This document shows positions 9,010-17,377 of a DNA stretch of 64,000 nt, piece after piece (the first letter of the stretch is position 1; each line of letters starts with the position of its first letter). The notes beneath the pieces were generated by a model that saw only the letters and a list, made by a program, of their open reading frames with translations, was not told the origin of the DNA and searched no databases. Origin of the DNA: VRUE01 sp963697805 (GTDB lineage Bacteria; Actinomycetota; Thermoleophilia; Solirubrobacterales; 70-9); the NCBI GenBank assembly GCA_963697805.1, contig CAVOPB010000003.1, positions 434,001-498,000 on the forward strand, written 5' to 3'. The translations under genes and the position numbers were made by a program.

Positions 9010-10461
9010 ATGCCGACCGAGACCGCGACATCCGCGCCGACTGCGCCTGCCGTTCCGAAGCCGCCGCAGAAATCGCAGAACCCACTCCGGCGCGTCGGCG
9101 GCGACCTCGCCTCCGAATGGCGCGCCCGCGGCAAGTTCCCGCCCGGCGATCTCGACCTCAGCATCGCCCGAACCCACAGGATCGCCACCGACCCGCTACC
9201 GGTTCTGCTCGGAGCCTACGAACGCTTTGGGCCGATCTTCACCCTGCGCCTCCTCCACAGCCGGGTCGTCTTCATGCTCGGCCCGGAGGCCAACCACTTC
9301 GTCACCGTCACCGGCCCCGACAACTTCCACTGGCGCGAGGGCAGCTTCGGCGACCTGATCCCGCTGCTCGGCGACGGCCTGCTGACGATCGACGACGACT
9401 ATCACCACTACGCCCGGACGACGATGATGCCGGCCTTTCACCGCGAGCAGGTCGGGGCCGCGGTCGAGGTGATGGTCGGCGAGGCGGGCCCCTTGATCGA
9501 TGCCCTGCGCCCCGGCGAGGTCGTCGACATTTACGAGTGGATGCGCGGCCTCGCGATGCGGATCGCGATGCGCGCCCTGCTCGGCCTCGACCCTGACGAG
9601 GCCGGCAAGGGAGCCGCCGCGGCCGAGAATTTCGAGCGCGCGCTCGAGTTCTACGGAATCGAGTTTGCCGCCCGCTTCCTGCGCGGGCCGGGGTCGCCGT
9701 GGCGGAAGATGCTCGCCGCGCGCCGGGTGCTCGACGAAATCGTCTTCGGTGAGATCGCCGAGCGGCGGCGCTCGCCCGAATCCGGCCGCCTCGACGTCCT
9801 CAGCCTGCTGCTCGAAGTCCGCGACGAGTCGGGCCAGGGCTTCACCGACCGGGAGGTCCGCGACCAGGTGATGACCCTGATGTTCGCCGGTCACGACACC
9901 TCGACCTCGACCCTCACCTTCATGATGCACGAGCTCGCCCGCCGCCCCGACGTGGTCGAGAAGCTGGTCGCCGAGCAGGACGAGGTACTCGGCGGCGAGC
10001 TCCCCGACATCGAGAAGATCGAGCGCGAAATGCCCTACCTCGACATGGTCCTCGACGAGGTGCTGCGCCTCTACCCACCCGCCTGGATCGGCCCGCGGCG
10101 GGTGATCAAGGACTTCGAATTCGGCGGCTACGGCGTGCCGAAGGGCGCCTACTTCGCGTACTGCTCCTGGGCGAGCCATCGCATTCCCGAGGTATTTCCT
10201 GAGCCCGAGGCGTTCATCCCCGAGCGCTTCACCCGCGAGCGCAAGGCGGCGCTTCCGCGCGGGGCCTACGTGCCCTTCGGCGGCGGGCGGCGGATCTGCA
10301 TCGGGAAGCGCTTCGGCCAGACCGAGGTGAAGTTGGTCGCGACGATGCTCCTGCAGCGGCTCCGCCTCGACGTGCTGCCCGGCCGCACCGTGACGGTGCG
10401 CCAGATGCCGACCCTCTCTCCCAAGGGCGGCCTGCCGATGCGGGTGCTGCCCCGCCTCTGA
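9010..10461 (+). CDS. Cytochrome P450
   Basis: A soluble, bacterial-type P450 monooxygenase of 483 residues. It shows the I-helix oxygen-activation motif AGHDTS (293-298), the K-helix ExxR (Glu350-Arg353, EVLR), the 'PERF' segment, and the heme loop FGGGRRICIG (423-432) with the iron ligand at Cys430. ATG 9010 directly follows a GGA and is preferred over an upstream in-frame start within rlmN. The N-terminal ~40 residues are proline-rich and lack a membrane anchor. No ferredoxin or reductase gene is adjacent. The substrate cannot be deduced; the sequence style is similar to fatty-acid or terpenoid hydroxylases of the CYP102/CYP110-like group, a tentative comparison. Confidence 0.95.
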   Translation: MPTETATSAPTAPAVPKPPQKSQNPLRRVGGDLASEWRARGKFPPGDLDLSIARTHRIATDPLPVLLGAYERFGPIFTLRLLHSRVVFMLGPEANHFVTVTGPDNFHWREGSFGDLIPLLGDGLLTIDDDYHHYARTTMMPAFHREQVGAAVEVMVGEAGPLIDALRPGEVVDIYEWMRGLAMRIAMRALLGLDPDEAGKGAAAAENFERALEFYGIEFAARFLRGPGSPWRKMLAARRVLDEIVFGEIAERRRSPESGRLDVLSLLLEVRDESGQGFTDREVRDQVMTLMFAGHDTSTSTLTFMMHELARRPDVVEKLVAEQDEVLGGELPDIEKIEREMPYLDMVLDEVLRLYPPAWIGPRRVIKDFEFGGYGVPKGAYFAYCSWASHRIPEVFPEPEAFIPERFTRERKAALPRGAYVPFGGGRRICIGKRFGQTEVKLVATMLLQRLRLDVLPGRTVTVRQMPTLSPKGGLPMRVLPRL

Positions 10462-10515
10462 CGCACTAGGGTCGATCGGGACGATTCGACCAACCGCGTG
10501 AAAGGGGGCAGCCCG

Positions 10516-10764
10516 ATGGCGCTGGACCAGAGCAAGGCCGGCAAACACATGGCCGAACAGATGGAGGCGATCGAGGCCGACTATGGGACCCGTGAGGGCG
10601 AGTGGGAGATCGGCGACATCTGCACGATCGTCGAGGTCCGCGGCCCGGCCGGGGCCGAGGTGCGGATGCGGAGCAGCGCCACCTCGCCGCACTCGACGCT
10701 CGGCCTGCTCAAATTCGCCGAGATCTTCGCGATCAGCCAGGTGACCAGGGGAGGCGGCTCCTAG
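10516..10764 (+). CDS. Small conserved-looking cytoplasmic protein
   Basis: Eighty-two residues from ATG 10516, with AAGGGGG at 10502-10508 as ribosome binding site; a GTG at 10498 is less likely. The protein is acidic with a helical N-terminus (KAGKHMAEQMEAIEADYG) and a beta-rich centre (WEIGDICTIVEVRGPAGAEVRMRSS). There is no signal peptide or membrane segment. It ends five bases before the metallophosphoesterase start, which suggests co-transcription with it and perhaps with the P450. I do not recognise the family. Confidence 0.65.
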   Translation: MALDQSKAGKHMAEQMEAIEADYGTREGEWEIGDICTIVEVRGPAGAEVRMRSSATSPHSTLGLLKFAEIFAISQVTRGGGS

Positions 10765-10768
10765 CGGG

Positions 10769-12001
10769 ATGCGCGCCCTCGTCATCTCCGACACCCACTT
10801 CGGCGCCTGGACCGGTCGCGACCTGCTTGCCGAGGAGCGCTACCTGGAACGGCTGGAGCCGGCGCTGGAGGGAATCGACGAGCTGATCTTCCTCGGTGAC
10901 CTGTTCGACTTCCTCTTCGGCTCGGTCGCCGACGCGGTCGACGCCTCCGAGGGCCTGCTGAAGCTGATCGCGGAGAAGCTCGCCGGCGGCCGCCTCGTCT
11001 TCGTCGCTGGCAACCACGACCACCACCTCGTTCACCGCGACGCCGAGAATCTGCTCGAGGCGCAGATCGCCGCCGGGGAATCGCCGCGATCCGACGGGGG
11101 CTCGGACGGCACCGGCCCCGAGTACTTTCGCTCCTTCCTCGAGCGGCGGTTGCCCGGGGTCGCGGTCGAGATCGCCTACCCGACCTACACCTTTGCCGGC
11201 GTCCTCTGCACCCATGGCCACTATCTCGACCCCCACGCCAGGCTGACCGGCTCCCGTGGCAGTCGGATACTGACCCGGACCCTGTGGTCGATCGCGACCG
11301 GCGGACCGGAGGACCCGAAGACGATGGCCGACTACGAGTCGATCATCACCCTGCTCACCGAGTGGCTCTACATCGCCGCCCAGATGCCACACGGGACCCA
11401 CGCCCAGCGCAACGTCTTCCGAGCCGCCCAGCGGGCGGGGACGGTCGGCAGCGTCCTCGGCGCGCCCGTCCGTGGCACGAAGCGCCTTGGGGACCGGCTC
11501 CGCGAACGCGGTGACGGCGAGGCCCTGCCCAGCGAGGAGCACTTCGACTCGGTGGTGCGCGAGGAGGCCGAGCGCCAGCGTCATGAGCAGCCGGCGCTGG
11601 GGGCCGCCTGGCCGCGGCCAACCTATCCGGCGGCCGGCGTGGTGTCGCCGAGCGACCCCTCCGAGCACGCGGTCGAGGCTTTCGCGCAGGTCGTCGAGAA
11701 CCTCGGCTGGAATCGCGAGGCCAACCGGATCGTCTTCGCCCACACGCACCAGCCGCTCGCCGACGTCCGCTCCAGCCGGGATTCGCGGACGCGCTACTGG
11801 AACACCGGCTGCTGGATCTACGAGCCCGACCTCAGCTCGCGCCAGGCCTACGCCCGATACCTGCGCTACGGATGGCCGGGGACCGCGGTGGTGATCGACG
11901 ACGATGAGGCCGAGCCCCGCCTGCTCGAGCTGCTCGCGGACCTCAACCCGGCGGCGGCAGGATCGGCAGCCGGCGCAGCAGGCTCTCCACCGAGCCGTTG
12001 A
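10769..12001 (+). CDS. Calcineurin-like metallophosphoesterase
   Basis: The 410-residue protein contains the full set of metallophosphoesterase motifs: D8-T-H10 (SDTHFG), GDLFD (43-47), GNHD (81-84), THGH (148-151) and a final FAHTHQP, which together bind two divalent metal ions. Insertions between the motifs (e.g. the ~100-residue region around 190-290 with 'TEWLYIAAQMPHGTHAQRNVF') make it longer than the minimal fold. The substrate is unknown; UDP-2,3-diacylglucosamine hydrolase-like and nucleotide phosphodiesterase activities are both possible for this fold. It is cytoplasmic, as no signal peptide is visible. Its last 59 bases overlap the convergent propeller gene. Confidence 0.88.
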   Translation: MRALVISDTHFGAWTGRDLLAEERYLERLEPALEGIDELIFLGDLFDFLFGSVADAVDASEGLLKLIAEKLAGGRLVFVAGNHDHHLVHRDAENLLEAQIAAGESPRSDGGSDGTGPEYFRSFLERRLPGVAVEIAYPTYTFAGVLCTHGHYLDPHARLTGSRGSRILTRTLWSIATGGPEDPKTMADYESIITLLTEWLYIAAQMPHGTHAQRNVFRAAQRAGTVGSVLGAPVRGTKRLGDRLRERGDGEALPSEEHFDSVVREEAERQRHEQPALGAAWPRPTYPAAGVVSPSDPSEHAVEAFAQVVENLGWNREANRIVFAHTHQPLADVRSSRDSRTRYWNTGCWIYEPDLSSRQAYARYLRYGWPGTAVVIDDDEAEPRLLELLADLNPAAAGSAAGAAGSPPSR

Positions 12002-13523
12002 TCGTCAGCTTCTCCCGGACCAGGACCCTGTCGGCGGTGGCGAGGCCGGCGGCAAATCGGGACTTCGGTATGAGCGAGACGTCCGTCGAGCGCCCGGCCT
12101 TGGCCCTTGCTCTCGCCGTCAGCGTCATCGCCTTGCCCTTGCGCCGTTTCGTCACCGCCGTGAGCTTGAACCTGCAACCGCTGCGCCCGGCGCGTTTCGG
12201 GCATCTGACCCGAACCGCCGGGTAGGCGACCGAGACGGCCTCCGTGCGGCTGGCGGAACCCGAGCCGTTGCAATAGGCGGTCTGTCCGGTGAACCGGAGT
12301 GAGACGGAGCAGCCCTCGTTGTCGGTCAGAGTCAGCGTCGCTCGGTAGGTGCCCGGCCTGCTGTAGGTGTGCTTCGGCGTCGGCCCAACGTCGGGCGCCG
12401 CCTGGCCATCGCCGAAATTCCAGTCGAAGCGGGCGATCGTCCCGTCGGGGTCGCGGGAGCCGGAAGCCTCGAAGGTGACCGCCGCACCGGGGCGGGCGGC
12501 GGCGTTGGTGAAGGCGGCGATCGGCGGCTGGTCGGGGGTGATCGCGATCGCCTCCGGCGCATTTTTGGCGGCGATCGGCGATCCCACCACCTGGTTGGTT
12601 CGGGCGTCGATCACCGTGACGTCTGCCGATTCCCTGTTCGCGACATAGGCTCTTGCTCCATCGGGGGTGATCGCGATCGCTTTCGGTTCGGTGCCCACGA
12701 TGATCGGCGATCCCACCACCTGGTTCGTTCCCGTATCGATCACCGAGACGCTGCCCGATTGTGCGTTCGCGACATAGGCCCTGCCACCGTCGGGGCTGAT
12801 TGCGATCGCCCTGGGTTCGGTGCCTACGATGATCGGCGATCCCACCACCTGGTTAGTCCGCGTGTCGATCACCGAGACGCTGCCCGATTTTGAATTCGCT
12901 ACGTAGGCCCTGCCTCCGTTAGGGGTGATCGCGATTCCCAGCGGGCTGCCGCCGACGACGATTGGCGCGCCTATCGCCTGGTTGCTCGGTAGGTCGACCA
13001 CCGAGACGTCGCCGGAGGTCTGGTTGGTGACGTAGGCCGTCATTCCGTCGGGACTGATCGCGATTCCCCTCGGGTTGTTGCCGACCGTGATCGGCGGGCC
13101 GACGAAGTTGGTCTGAGTGTCGATGACTGCGACCGCGCCTCCGTTCGCGACATAGACCCGCGTTCCATCTGGCGTGACCGCGATTCCGTATGGGCCGCCG
13201 CCGACGTTGATCGGCGGGCCGACGGCCTGCTTGCTTCCGGTGTCGACTGCCCTGACCAGGCCTTCGTCGATGTTCGTCACGTAGGCGGTCCTGCCGTCGG
13301 GCCTTAGCGCGATCCCGAAGGGGCCCATGCCGACCGAGATCGGCTGGCCGACGACCTGATCGCTTCCACTGTCGATCACCAGGACCCTGCTGGAGCCGTC
13401 ACTGACGAAGATCTCTCGGGCATCGGCGGAGGGGACGATCGCGACCAGCTGGAGCGCGGCGAGCGCCAGGATCACCAGGACACGCCCCTGATGGGGTTTC
13501 GTACCCCGGAGTGCGCTTGCCAC
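11943..13523 (-). CDS. Secreted YVTN beta-propeller protein with a PKD domain
   Basis: From GTG 13523 the ~526-residue product has a signal peptide (VLVILALAALQLVAIVPSADA) and about eight 43-residue YVTN-type repeats (e.g. AIAISPDGGRAYVANAQSG, SVIDTGTNQVVGSP) predicted to form a beta-propeller. A PKD domain follows (FEASGSRDPDGTIARFDWNFGDG), then a Cys-containing C-terminal region rich in Lys/Arg. Longer frames upstream are antisense to the methyltransferase. YVTN propellers occur in surface and S-layer proteins, where they mediate binding. The gene's 3' end overlaps the phosphoesterase by 59 bases. Confidence 0.85.
   Translation of the reverse strand: MASALRGTKPHQGRVLVILALAALQLVAIVPSADAREIFVSDGSSRVLVIDSGSDQVVGQPISVGMGPFGIALRPDGRTAYVTNIDEGLVRAVDTGSKQAVGPPINVGGGPYGIAVTPDGTRVYVANGGAVAVIDTQTNFVGPPITVGNNPRGIAISPDGMTAYVTNQTSGDVSVVDLPSNQAIGAPIVVGGSPLGIAITPNGGRAYVANSKSGSVSVIDTRTNQVVGSPIIVGTEPRAIAISPDGGRAYVANAQSGSVSVIDTGTNQVVGSPIIVGTEPKAIAITPDGARAYVANRESADVTVIDARTNQVVGSPIAAKNAPEAIAITPDQPPIAAFTNAAARPGAAVTFEASGSRDPDGTIARFDWNFGDGQAAPDVGPTPKHTYSRPGTYRATLTLTDNEGCSVSLRFTGQTAYCNGSGSASRTEAVSVAYPAVRVRCPKRAGRSGCRFKLTAVTKRRKGKAMTLTARARAKAGRSTDVSLIPKSRFAAGLATADRVLVREKLTINGSVESLLRRLPILPPPG
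12580..12966. repeat. 129-bp tandem DNA repeats within the propeller gene
   Basis: The string GATCCCACCACCTGGTT starts at 12580, 12709 and 12838, exactly 129 bases apart, and the intervening sequence is nearly identical. Each unit encodes one 43-residue YVTN repeat. Neighbouring units are more diverged, which suggests recent expansion or gene conversion of these central blades. Confidence 0.85.
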
Positions 13524-13577
13524 GTTGGGAATCCTAGTTGTACGGTCGGTTTCGCTCACACCCCACCAGGAGGAGAC

Positions 13578-14396
13578 ATGGACGACGCCACCGCTGAGCA
13601 GCTGACCGCCAGGCAGCGAGCCGTATGGACCGCGGGCGACTGGCCGGGGTTCGCTCCGCGCATCCAGGAGGTGTCCGACAGGACGGTCGAGACGATCGGC
13701 GTGGGGAAGGGCCAGGACTATCTCGATGTCGCGACGGGCAGCGGCAACGCGGCCGAGGCCGCCGCCCGGCGCGGAGCCAGGGTGACCGGTCTCGACCTCG
13801 TCCCCGAGTTGATCGACGCCGCCCGCTCCCGGTTCGCGGAGGCCGGCCTCGAGGCCGAGTTCGTCGTCGGCGACGCCGAGAAGCTGCCGTTCGACGACGA
13901 CTCCTTCGACCGTGTCACCTCGATCTTCGGCGTGATGTTCGCGCCGCGGCAGGAGGCCGCCGCCGCCGAGCTGGTCAGGGTCGCGCGGCCGGGGGCCATC
14001 ATCGGCGTCGCCGCCTGGACGCCGACCGGTGAGATCGGCCGGATGTTCAAAACCCTCGCCGAGCAGATGCCGCCCCCGCCGCCGGAGTTCGTGCCTCCGG
14101 CGATGTGGGGCGACGAGGATCACGTCCGCAGCCTGTTCGCGGGCGCCGACGTCGAGCTCGGCTTCGACAAGCGGATGGCAACATTCGAGTTCGACTCGCC
14201 GCAGCAGTGGCTCGAATACTCTGAGGAGAACCTGGGGCCGGTCGTGATCGCGAAGACGATTCTTGAGCCGCAGGGCAAATGGGAGGCGGCGCGCGCCGAG
14301 CTCGTCGAGCTACAGGAAAGCTCCAATGAAGCCGACGACGGCTCGCTGCGGAACCAGGGCGAGTACCTGCTGAGCACCATCACCCTGCCGGCCTGA
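13578..14396 (+). CDS. SAM-dependent class I methyltransferase
   Basis: ATG 13578 is preceded by AGGAGG (13568-13573). The 272-residue protein has the Rossmann methyltransferase motifs: motif I DVATGSGNAA (residues ~49-58), an acidic ribose-binding end of strand 2 (VTGLDLVPELI), GDAEKLPFDDDSFD, and post-I hydrophobic strands. It resembles UbiE/COQ5-like small-molecule methyltransferases, but the substrate cannot be determined. The C-terminal part (PPPPPEFVPPAMWGDEDHVRSLF) is typical of a large actinobacterial group. It is divergently transcribed from the propeller gene, with ~54 bases between starts. Confidence 0.88.
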   Translation: MDDATAEQLTARQRAVWTAGDWPGFAPRIQEVSDRTVETIGVGKGQDYLDVATGSGNAAEAAARRGARVTGLDLVPELIDAARSRFAEAGLEAEFVVGDAEKLPFDDDSFDRVTSIFGVMFAPRQEAAAAELVRVARPGAIIGVAAWTPTGEIGRMFKTLAEQMPPPPPEFVPPAMWGDEDHVRSLFAGADVELGFDKRMATFEFDSPQQWLEYSEENLGPVVIAKTILEPQGKWEAARAELVELQESSNEADDGSLRNQGEYLLSTITLPA

Positions 14397-14443
14397 ACGG
14401 AGGGCACCTGCTTGAACCTCGCCTCGGCGGGTAATTGGCGGGG

Positions 14444-15028
14444 ATGAACAGATCTCCGCAGTCTCCACGCCGTGTCCTCGCAATCGGTTCGATCGCCGCC
14501 GTCACGGTGATCGCTCTCGCCGCTGTCGCCCTCGCCGCCGGCGGCGCCCATGATTCGAAGGCAAAGATCAAGATCAAGTGTCCGCAGAAGGTCGCGGCGG
14601 GCAGCAAGGTCACCTGCCGGGTCTTCGGCGCCCTCCCGCACGGGCCAAGGGGGCCGGCGGGGGCTAAGGGTGCCAAGGGCGCGAAGGGGAGCACCGGCGC
14701 CAAAGGGGCGACCGGGAGCCCCGGCGTCTCCGGCTACGAGGTCGTCAGCCAGACCTACCCGGAAGTCTTCGTCGTCAACAGCGGCGGCCAGCGCGGTCTC
14801 AGCGATCTCAAGACCCTCAACTGCCCGGGGGGGAAACGGGTGATCGGCGGCGGCGCCGACCTCGGCACCAACGCGTCTCAGAACGGCCAACAGCGTCAGG
14901 TGACGCTTTCGTTCAGCGGCCCGAATGGGAGCGGCACCGGATGGTCGGCCCAGCTCTTCAACAACTCGATCTCGCTCGACACCTCGATCGATCTGAAGAT
15001 CTACGCGATCTGCGCGAAAGTGGGCTGA
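14444..15028 (+). CDS. Secreted collagen-like (Gly-X-Y) protein
   Basis: The 194-residue product begins with a basic N-terminus and a hydrophobic helix (VLAIGSIAAVTVIALAAVALAAGGA), probably a signal or anchor. It then has a Cys pair (KCPQKV, VTCRVFG) and about ten Gly-X-Y triplets (GPRGPAGAKGAKGAKGSTG...), followed by a globular C-terminal domain with 'GGGADLGTNASQNGQ' and two Cys. Short collagen-like stretches with a globular tail occur in many actinobacterial surface proteins. ATG 14444 is chosen; a TTG at 14435 is also in frame. Function unknown. Confidence 0.75.
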   Translation: MNRSPQSPRRVLAIGSIAAVTVIALAAVALAAGGAHDSKAKIKIKCPQKVAAGSKVTCRVFGALPHGPRGPAGAKGAKGAKGSTGAKGATGSPGVSGYEVVSQTYPEVFVVNSGGQRGLSDLKTLNCPGGKRVIGGGADLGTNASQNGQQRQVTLSFSGPNGSGTGWSAQLFNNSISLDTSIDLKIYAICAKVG

Positions 15029-15045
15029 CGCGCTGAGCCGCGGCC

Positions 15046-17196
15046 CTACTTGATGAAGAGCATCTCCTCGTACTTGGGGAGCGGCCAGAGGTCGTCGGCG
15101 ACGATCTTCTCGAGCTTGTCGGCGGCCTCGCGGACGTCGGCCATCGCGGCGAGCTGCGTGTCGCGGACATGCTCGGCGAGCTCGAGGCCCTCGACGCCGT
15201 CCGGGTAGGCGTTGGCGTCCTCGAGCGCGGCCAGCGACCTGCCGAGGTCCTCGAGCGTCGACTTGATCTCATCCGCGACGCCGAGCGCCGCGCCCGACTC
15301 TTTGATCAGGGCCAGGTAGCGGAGCGCCGCCGGCAGAATCATCGTCTTCGCGATCGAGTGCGTCGTCTCGGCCTCGATGTTGGCCCGGATCACGTACTGC
15401 TCGACCCAGACCTCGAAGCGGGACTCGAGCTCGCGCTTGGAGAGCACGTCGTAGTTCTCGAACGCCGCGATCGTCTGGTCGGACAGGACCTCGGGCAGGG
15501 CGTCCGGCGTAGTCTTGAGGTTCTTCAGGCCCCGCTGTTCGGCTTCGGTGTGCCACTCCTCGGCGTAGTTGTCGCCGCTGAAGCAGACCTGTTTGTTGGC
15601 CTCGTAGGACTCCTTGACGATCTCGATCACCGCCTCGGGGATCTCGGTCCCGCCGCTGAGCTTCTGCTCGAGCTCTCCGGCGAGCTCGTCGATCGCCTCG
15701 GCGGCGATCGTGTTGAGGACCGTGTTCGGGAACGCGAGCGACATGCTCGAGCCCAGCGCCCGGAACTCGAATTTGTTGCCGGTGAAGGCAAACGGCGAGG
15801 TTCGGTTGCGGTCACCGCCGTGCATCGGCAGAGCCGGCAGCACCTCAGCGCCCAGCTCGAGGAACGAGGCGGGCGTGTTCGGGTCCCCTTCGCCGGTGGC
15901 AATCGCCTCGAATACCTTTTCGAGCTCGGCGCCGAGGAAGATCGAGATGATCGCCGGTGGTGCCTCGTTGGCGCCGAGGCGGTGGTCTTGGCCGATGTTG
16001 GCGACCGAGGCGCGCAGCAGCCCCTGATGCTTGTTCACCGCCTGGATCACCGCCGCGCAGAAGAACAGGAAGTGGATGTTGTCCGCCGGGGTGTCGCCAG
16101 GGTCGAGAAGGTTGGCCCCGCTGTCGGTGCTCATCGACCAGTTGTTGTGCTTGCCGGATCCGTTGACGCCGGCGTACGGCTTCTCGTGCAGGAGGCAGAC
16201 CAACCCATAGCGGCGGGCGACGCTCTCGAGGGTCTGCATGACCAACTGCTGGTGGTCGGAGCCGACGTTCGAGTTCTCGAAGATCGGGGCGATCTCGTAC
16301 TGGTTCGGCGCGACCTCGTTGTGGCGGGTCTTGACCGGGATGCCGAGCTTCCGCATCTCCAGCTCGGACTCCAGCATGAAGGCGAGGATCCGCTCCGGGA
16401 TCGAGCCGAAGTAGTGGTCGTCGAGCTCGTGTCCCTTCGGCGGCTTGGCGCCGAACAGGGTGCGGCCGGTGGCGATCAGGTCCGGGCGCTCGAAGAAGTA
16501 CTGCTCGTCGATCAGGAAGTACTCCTGCTCAGGGCCGACGGTCGTGAAGACGCGCTGGCTCTCGTCGTCGCCGAGCAGCCGCAGCGCTTTGATCGCCGAG
16601 CGCGAGAGGGCGTCCATCGAGCGCAGCAGCGGGATCTTCGCGTCGAGGGCCTCGCCGGTCCAGGAGGCGAACGCCGTCGGGATGCAGAGCAGCGCCCCGT
16701 TGGGGTTCTCGAGGATGAAGGCGGGGGAGGTCGGGTCCCAGGCGGTGTAGCCCCGGGCCTCGAAGGTGGCGCGAACGCCGCCGGTCGGGAACGAGGAGGC
16801 GTCGGGCTCGCCCTGGATCAGCTCCTTGCCGGAGAAGCCGGCGAGCGACTCGCCCTCGCCGGTCGGCTCGAAGAACGAGTCGTGCTTCTCGGCGGTCGAG
16901 CCGGTCAGCGGCTGGAACATGTGGGTGAAATGGGTGGCGCCGTTCTCCAGCGCCCACTCCTTCATCGCCTCCGCGACCGCATCGGCGAGCTCGGCGTCGA
17001 GGGTTCCGCCGCCCTCAAGGGTCTCCTGCAGCTTCTCGAAAGCGTCGGCAGGCAGCCGTTCGCGCTGGACGGCGACCGAGAAGACGTTGGCGCCGAACGG
17101 GTTGTTCTCGGGCACGGTCAGATCGAGCGCGCCGAGAGCCTCGCCGTTAGAGCTCCACTGTGCTGCGGTCACGTTCTGCTGGCGGATACGGGTCAT
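15046..17196 (-). CDS. glnN: Glutamine synthetase type III
   Basis: GSIII makes glutamine from glutamate, ammonia and ATP as a large dodecamer. The ~716-residue length is characteristic of type III (type I is ~470). Motifs include 'GPEQEYFLID' (metal-binding glutamates), 'HEKPYAGVNGSGKHNNWSMS' in the active site, and 'GGDRNRTSPFAFTGNKFEFR' with the catalytic Arg and Glu residues. ATG 17196 is favoured because GGGAG lies just upstream; a GTG at 17214 is possible. An operator-like palindrome lies 114 bases upstream. With amt (21724) and the PII gene (30651) it forms the window's nitrogen-assimilation set. Confidence 0.95.
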   Translation of the reverse strand: MTRIRQQNVTAAQWSSNGEALGALDLTVPENNPFGANVFSVAVQRERLPADAFEKLQETLEGGGTLDAELADAVAEAMKEWALENGATHFTHMFQPLTGSTAEKHDSFFEPTGEGESLAGFSGKELIQGEPDASSFPTGGVRATFEARGYTAWDPTSPAFILENPNGALLCIPTAFASWTGEALDAKIPLLRSMDALSRSAIKALRLLGDDESQRVFTTVGPEQEYFLIDEQYFFERPDLIATGRTLFGAKPPKGHELDDHYFGSIPERILAFMLESELEMRKLGIPVKTRHNEVAPNQYEIAPIFENSNVGSDHQQLVMQTLESVARRYGLVCLLHEKPYAGVNGSGKHNNWSMSTDSGANLLDPGDTPADNIHFLFFCAAVIQAVNKHQGLLRASVANIGQDHRLGANEAPPAIISIFLGAELEKVFEAIATGEGDPNTPASFLELGAEVLPALPMHGGDRNRTSPFAFTGNKFEFRALGSSMSLAFPNTVLNTIAAEAIDELAGELEQKLSGGTEIPEAVIEIVKESYEANKQVCFSGDNYAEEWHTEAEQRGLKNLKTTPDALPEVLSDQTIAAFENYDVLSKRELESRFEVWVEQYVIRANIEAETTHSIAKTMILPAALRYLALIKESGAALGVADEIKSTLEDLGRSLAALEDANAYPDGVEGLELAEHVRDTQLAAMADVREAADKLEKIVADDLWPLPKYEEMLFIK

Positions 17197-17309
17197 CGAG
17201 TTGGCTTCTCCCACTGTCGAGCGCCCGTGCGGCGGGCGCGAACGAAATTCCTTCCTTTATCCCTTTTCAGGAGCGAGAGCAGCCTAATAGGAGCGCGTCG
17301 CCGATGCCT

Positions 17310-17325
17310 TTGTACCGCGGTACAA
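17310..17325. promoter_or_regulatory. 16-bp perfect palindrome upstream of glnN
   Basis: TTGTACCGCGGTACAA is a perfect 16-base palindrome in the 180-base gap between glnN and corA. It sits where a transcription factor would act on the glnN promoter (114 bases before the ATG). It is the size and symmetry of a homodimeric repressor site such as a TetR-family operator. No such palindrome is obvious elsewhere in the window. Which regulator binds it is unknown. Confidence 0.55.
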
Positions 17326-17377
17326 CGTTGGCCGGGAGGCCTTGTCCCATCTGTCGCCGCGGCCCACCGCGGCCCGC

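Noticed and set aside
12580..12966. Regular direct repeats that might be read as a CRISPR array
   Set aside because: Period is 129 bases with no distinct spacers, and each unit encodes a beta-propeller blade.
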